A stretch of DNA of 64,000 bases from contig JACAXG010000014.1 in NCBI GenBank assembly GCA_018881555.1, positions 498,586-562,585 of the forward strand, written 5' to 3'. The stretch is from Amblyornis subalaris. Its lineage: Eukaryota > Chordata > Aves > Passeriformes > Ptilonorhynchidae. The position numbers and the translations under genes are program-made. Positions within the stretch are counted from its first letter, which is position 1. Every line of letters starts with the position of its first letter. Under the pieces are notes generated by a model. The model did not search any database and had not been told where the DNA came from. It worked only from the letters and a program-made list of their open reading frames with translations. This document shows, one piece after another, positions 59,595 to 64,000 of this stretch.

Positions 59595-62500
59595 GTGAGG
59601 CGGAGGGGGCTGGGGGGCTGGCCAGGGAGCGCTGCGGGGCAGGGGGGTGCTCCTGCCTCTGGGGCTCACAGGCACGGCAGCACGGCTGTGTCCTACTGCA
59701 TGTGTTACATAGGGACGGTATTCTACTAAGGAAGGACAGGAGTAGCTGAAATGAAGCATTAAACTTACTGTGACTATGACAGAAATGTAGGAAAGCTTTA
59801 ATTGTGCAGTCTTGAGCAAAGGGCATTCAGAGTACCTGGAATGTGATGTGGGGTGTGACCGTGGATTGACAAGCACAGACAAATTTCTCTTGCTTTGCAG
59901 TCCCGTGGAGCTGAAGCACTGCTGCTCGAATCTTTCCTGCTTCCTGTGTGCCCAGCTCCCCCGGCAGTGTTGGGTGTCAAGGCAGGGAGGACTAGAGCAG
60001 CTCTCGGATACTGTTGATTTTTGTGGTTTCATGGAAATCCACTGGCAGAATAAGCCTAAAAATAACACAAAACTACGTCTCTGTGTGAGAGAGCTTTTTT
60101 TAGGGCTGTCCAGCCTCCGGAAGGAGGGGGGGATGAGGGGGTTTTGTGTGCCTGTCATGGACTCTTTGCTGCTCTCATTTTGATTTTGGTGTTTGAGGTG
60201 GTGGAAGATGACAAAGTGGTGAGAAGGAAACTGTGGTCTGCACTGTTGGTGTGCTGCTTTGCTGCTTCCCCTCCTAAATCTCCTGCTGAGGGAGCCTGCA
60301 AGGGGGGCGGCCACAGGGAGCTCGTTCCCAGGCACCCTGGTGCCTGCTCGGTCACACTGTCACCCCAGCTCGGCCGTGCCAGCAGCAGGAGCGTCCTCGT
60401 TGTGTGAGGATGGTGTGTTTTCACTGGAACTGGGGAGTTGTCTGTGCTGCTTGTTGTCCTGGCTGCCTGGGAAGCCTGAGCCCGCTCCCACCATGGTGCT
60501 GCGGGCAGGCGTTTTGTAACTGCTCTGATCTCCCGTGAAACCGTGATCCCAAGGGACTTGGATGGAGACAGCCACAGCCTCCCCAGAGCTGCGCTGCTGC
60601 AAATTAGACTTGAGGTGGCTCTAAATTGTCCTAAATATCTCTTGAGTGGCCATCCGGTTACAGGCCAGTGACTCGAGGTCACTTACAGTAGGTCTGAGTT
60701 TGCAGAGAGGACCCTGTTTCGGTCTTTCTGACTCTCTGATGTTGGTTTGAACAAAGGGAGAAAGTGCCACCCTCGATCATTCCTGAGCAGTACAATCCTC
60801 TCTGAGCTCCCAAAAGGGTGTGCCAAGAGCACCACGAAATGGCAAATCTCTATCCCCTTCGTTGTGGTCGTTCCTGGGGAGCCCTGAGCTCGGCAGCCCT
60901 GCTGGGGGTCCCTGCTGTGCTCAGAGTCCCTTTGAGCCCGCCTCATTGCAGCAAGGAGGCTGGGAGTGTCTCCATTTACCTGTTGATGTTCCTGTCCTGT
61001 GTCCATGTGCTGCCAAGCTGGGGAACAACCTCTAAGAATGAGGTGGTGCTGTGGTGCTTGAGCACAAAACACTTCAGGTATTTCAGGACGTGCCCCACAC
61101 CCTCGGTCTGAAACACCTGAAGAAAGTAAAAAACACAATGTCTTTGCTGGGATTCTGTGACATCCTCCCAAAGCTCCCTCCCTTCTCAGCACAGTTCTTG
61201 GAAGCACCGAAACCCAGATTCGAGCCCTTTCCCTGTCTGTGTCCCTGCTGGGCTGATGGGGAGTGTCCCCCGAGGGTGCCTCATCCAACTGTTGCCTCTC
61301 TGGAAAATCAAGCCGCTGGAAGCCGTGCGGGCACTGCCCCTGCCCAGGCACAGCCGGGCTCCCTTCGCCCTCCATAGGTTTTGGAGGGTTTGTCCTTGCT
61401 GCTCCTCTGTGGAATGGGAAGTGACTGGGGAAAATACTTTCCGAAGCACAAGGATCCTAACCCCCAATGTGGCTGGTTTTCCTGGTACTTTGTAACACCT
61501 GATAATCTCACCCTGGCACAATGAGGATTTTCAGATGAGGGCACCATTTCCTTTCACTGATAACGGCCTGGAAACCGCAGGCAGCAGCCCAGTGGTTTTC
61601 CACAATGCAAATTGTCCACTTGTGGAAAACACAACTCTGAGAACACTGAAAATCCTCAGTGCTGGGTCTCAGGGAATTCCTTCCTCCACAGGGGTTTCAC
61701 AAGCTCGGTGCAGTCACAGTAGGACTCACTTTGTTTTTTCAAAATGTTATATATTTGTTTTTTCAAAATGTTAATCCTTGGGGAAAAGGCAACAGCTGAG
61801 AAATATTTTTGTAAACTGTGTAAATGTTGTGGCTAAAACTGCAGTTCTGGCACGTACGTGTGTGTTTGTTTGCACGGAGCTGATGGCAAGGACCTGTGTT
61901 TCCCTTTGCAGTGTGCCAGGGCCTGCCCACTCATCTCCCTCCCAATTCCAACACACTGGGATTGGCAGGGCTCCTCCTGGCATCACCTGCTCCAAGGCTT
62001 CAGAGAGGGGTGACTCGAAAATGTGATGACAATCACTGTCAAGGACTGCCAGCAATGGCTGAGCTGTGTGCTCTTGTCATCTAACTCTTGAAAAAGAAGA
62101 TTATATCATAGAATCACAGAATCCCAGACTGGATTTGGTTGGAAGAGACCTTAAATTCCATCTCATTCCACCTTCCTGCCAAGGTCAGCGACACCTCCCA
62201 CTAGACAGACCAGGTTGCTCAAAACCTGGTTATATGTAGGTGATGATTAAACAGTTGATTAAATTATAATTTGAAGAAAAAAAATACAACAAGCAAACCA
62301 AGCAGGGCCAGACTGTATGACTTACACCATCAAAGTCCGAAGGCCAGAGGTTACACCTGTCAGCAGGGGATCAGTTACAGTGTAGGGGTTTCACATGGTG
62401 CCTGGGGAGAATAAAGCATCTCCTGGAAGCCAAACTTCAAACAGGTTCTGCACCAGGCTTGGCTATTGCATTTCTTGTAAAACTCAAACCTGCTCTGAGT

Positions 62501-63741
62501 TTCATCTGTTTTCACCTTCAGATAACATGTAAGAACTTGGCTTTATTACTTAATTGTCTCTATTGTGATGTGAAGAGGCAGGGAGAAGGCTGGGGTGGGA
62601 AGTGGGTCACGTCCTGTTGCCGGGGGCGGTGGTGGGGGAGCCGAGGTGCTGATGCTGGCAGCGGTGCCGGAGCCGTGGGTGGCTGTGGGTGGCTCTCTGC
62701 CCTGGGATCCCTGTGCCATCCCCACACTGGTGCCAGCAGCAGGCACAGGAGCTGTGGATGGCTCTCTGCACTGTGATCCCTGTGCCATCCCCACGCTGGT
62801 GCCAGCAGCAGGCACAGGAGCTGTGGGTGGTCGTTGGTGGCTGTTGGTGGCTCTCTGTGGCACGATCCCTATGCTGGTGCCGCTGCATCACTGACCTGGA
62901 CACTGGGCTGGGGAGGTGACCCGTGTAAACAGCGAGCATGAGTCCGAGCGTGGGCACAAAGCAGCAGCCCCGGTGTCAGGCTGGGCTCTGCCCTCGCTGG
63001 GCAGCTGGTGACACGATGTGAGTGACTGTCACAGAGTGCTTGTTTCACTGCTGACTTCCAGACAGGTGGATACACCCAGGCCTGTTGTACTGACTCCTAC
63101 AGCAGCTTTACAAGCTTGTACAGAACATCAAATGGCTGGGACACATGGGAATTTAATCTGAGAGTAACTAAGGCTTCACTTCAAATGGTTTTTCCTTGTC
63201 TTGGGCTTTAGTCTGAGGCTGCTGATCTGCTGGGGCTGATGCATTACATGGAGAGCATGAGGCTGGTGACAGTTCTCGAGTACATTGCAGTCTCATCCGA
63301 TGAAGATGTCTCTGTGANGGACACTGAGTTCAACAACGTCCCTGTCCGCCTGTACCTGCCCAGGACGGCACCTGATGGGCTGAGGAGGGCCATGGTCTAC
63401 TTCCACGGTGGGGGGTGGTGCTTGGGAGACGCAGGTAAGCTCTTCTGCATCGCTGCCACGGGTCTGTGGGGAAGATCTCAACAGTCTGTGTCAAGTGCTG
63501 CCTTTTGTTTTGTGGGAGTTGCCACCGGGAGGGGCAGGGAACTGTTGTGTCACCAGTTAAAAGCAGGGGGAGGTTTGGGAAAGTCACCTGAAAGCTGCTG
63601 CCAAGAGGAACACGTGGTTCTGTGTGTGTGTGTGTGTGTCCGTTCTCACATGTACTGGGGCTTCATTTCAGGCATGAAATCCTATGATCACATGTCACGG
63701 CGGATTTCTAATGAGCTAAATGCTGTCGTGGTGTCAGTCAA
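59457..63741 (+). CDS. AADAC: AADAC-like arylacetamide deacetylase, 5' part (exons 1-3)
   Basis: AADAC is a serine hydrolase of the hormone-sensitive-lipase group. It is anchored by an N-terminal signal-anchor with its catalytic domain in the ER lumen, and hydrolyses arylacetamides and lipid esters. Exons 59457-59594, 63212-63434 and 63672-63741 join in frame, giving 143 complete codons. Residues 1-20 are hydrophobic (LLCLCLLTALLGYYIY) followed by TPLPEDLEEPW, almost identical to human AADAC. HGGGW, the oxyanion-hole motif, falls at about residue 109. The catalytic GDSAGG, Asp and His lie in exons beyond the window. The exon pattern (138, 223, 70) fits AADAC. Birds carry several AADAC-like paralogues, so assignment to AADAC itself rather than AADACL2-like is likely but not proven. 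Confidence 0.88.
61730..61774 (+). repeat. 24-bp tandem duplication
   Basis: tttgttttttcaaaatgtta occurs at 61730 and again at 61754. Confidence 0.8.
62106..62230 (-). repeat. CR1 LINE 3' end, antisense
   Basis: Plus strand tcatagaatcacagaatccc, ttggttggaagagaccttaa, gacacctcccactagacaga and ccaggttgctcaaaacctgg. Two copies of the terminal octamer are visible at its 3' end. Confidence 0.95.
62692..62882 (+). repeat. 69-bp tandem repeat, about 2.5 copies
   Basis: gctctctgccctgggatccc begins at 62692. A near-identical unit starts at 62761, sharing tgccagcagcaggcacagga. A partial third copy starts near 62850. Confidence 0.9.
63212..63434 (+). CDS. AADAC: AADAC-like exon 2
   Basis: Acceptor tgggctttag ends at 63211 and donor gtaagc starts at 63435. 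It encodes SEAADLLGLMHYMESMRL, TEFNNVPVRLYLPR and MVYFHGGGWCLGDA with the oxyanion-hole motif. One codon (ANG near 63318) is ambiguous, probably Lys or Arg. Confidence 0.93.
63435..63671 (+). other. AADAC: AADAC-like intron 2 with (TG)n
   Basis: A 237-base intron. A (TG)9 dinucleotide run at 63621-63639 lies close to its acceptor. Confidence 0.85.
63672..63741 (+). CDS. AADAC: AADAC-like exon 3
   Basis: Acceptor ttcatttcag ends at 63671 and donor gtaaga starts at 63742. It encodes MKSYDHMSRRISNELNAVVV then SV, matching human [20 protein letters not shown]. Confidence 0.92.
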
Positions 63742-64000
63742 GTAAGAGAGATTCTCCTTCCAGATGGGATGGGGGTTTGGAATAGATTAATCTATTTCAA
63801 TTAATTTAATTTTTCAGTGTCTCTGTTTTGATCATGTGCTTTTCTGCTGGCTTATAAGCATTTGTGAACAGAGGCTGTCAGGGTGGCAGCGATGAATTGC
63901 GGTTGGTGGCTATTTTGGCTTTATGAAGACGGGTGGGTAATAATCCTCGGGGATAGACAGTTCCCACTTCTCTGGGCACAGAAATAAGCATTCCCAACAG
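63742..64000 (+). other. AADAC: AADAC-like intron 3 (start)
   Basis: Intronic sequence to the window end. The next exon is not reached. Confidence 0.7.

Larger units (their letters stand above)
59595..63211 (+). other. AADAC: AADAC-like intron 1
   Basis: 3.6 kb. It contains a CR1 end at 62106-62230, a 24-bp duplication at 61730-61774 and a 69-bp tandem repeat at 62692-62880. No exon was recognised. The long minus-strand open frame over 59340-60335 has no family resemblance. Confidence 0.6.

Noticed and set aside
59340..60335. 331-codon minus-strand frame
   Set aside because: It runs antisense over AADAC exon 1 and its intron, shows no domain or splice structure, and reads as low-constraint composition.

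Overview
The window is vertebrate nuclear DNA from a bird, most likely a passerine. Three lines of evidence support this. Many truncated CR1 LINE 3' ends lie on both strands. One intron carries a tRNA-Ile/CR1 composite SINE of the TguSINE1 type, a family known from passerines. All three genes have compact introns and GC-rich third codon positions in some exons. About seventy isolated single-base Ns and one 954-base N run show that it is a draft assembly.

Three protein-coding genes are visible, in the same order as on human chromosome 3q25. (1) MED12L, plus strand: the last 23 coding exons (about 920 to 22232) encode roughly the C-terminal half of a Mediator kinase-module subunit. The gene starts upstream of the window. 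(2) IGSF10, minus strand: all six coding exons (24154 to 35085) are present, tail-to-tail with MED12L. They encode a secreted protein of 2495 residues with an LRR cap, twelve Ig domains and a long mucin-like linker. A CpG island at 35290 to 36110 is its likely promoter. (3) An AADAC-type arylacetamide deacetylase, plus strand: exons 1 to 3 (59457 to 63741) are present and the catalytic exons continue past the window end.

Between IGSF10 and AADAC lie about 23 kb (36.1 to 59.4 kb) with no recognisable protein gene. This stretch holds scattered CR1 fragments, a G23 homopolymer, a three-copy 36-38 bp tandem repeat, an orphan CpG-rich segment at 54.47 to 55.09 kb, and the assembly gap, which sits inside a 19-bp G-rich tandem repeat.

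The genes do not form a functional unit. MED12L is nuclear (Mediator/CDK8 module), IGSF10 is extracellular matrix or secreted, and AADAC is an ER-lumen hydrolase. Exon boundaries were placed by eye from reading-frame continuity, splice consensus and remembered similarity to the human proteins. All 23 MED12L and all 6 IGSF10 exon junctions keep frame. I found no previously undescribed system. The most informative observations are a GC-AG intron in MED12L, a 33-bp minisatellite with 66-bp higher-order pattern, the SINE, the GC-rich and shortened MED12L C-terminus, and tandem repeats inside the IGSF10 linker.
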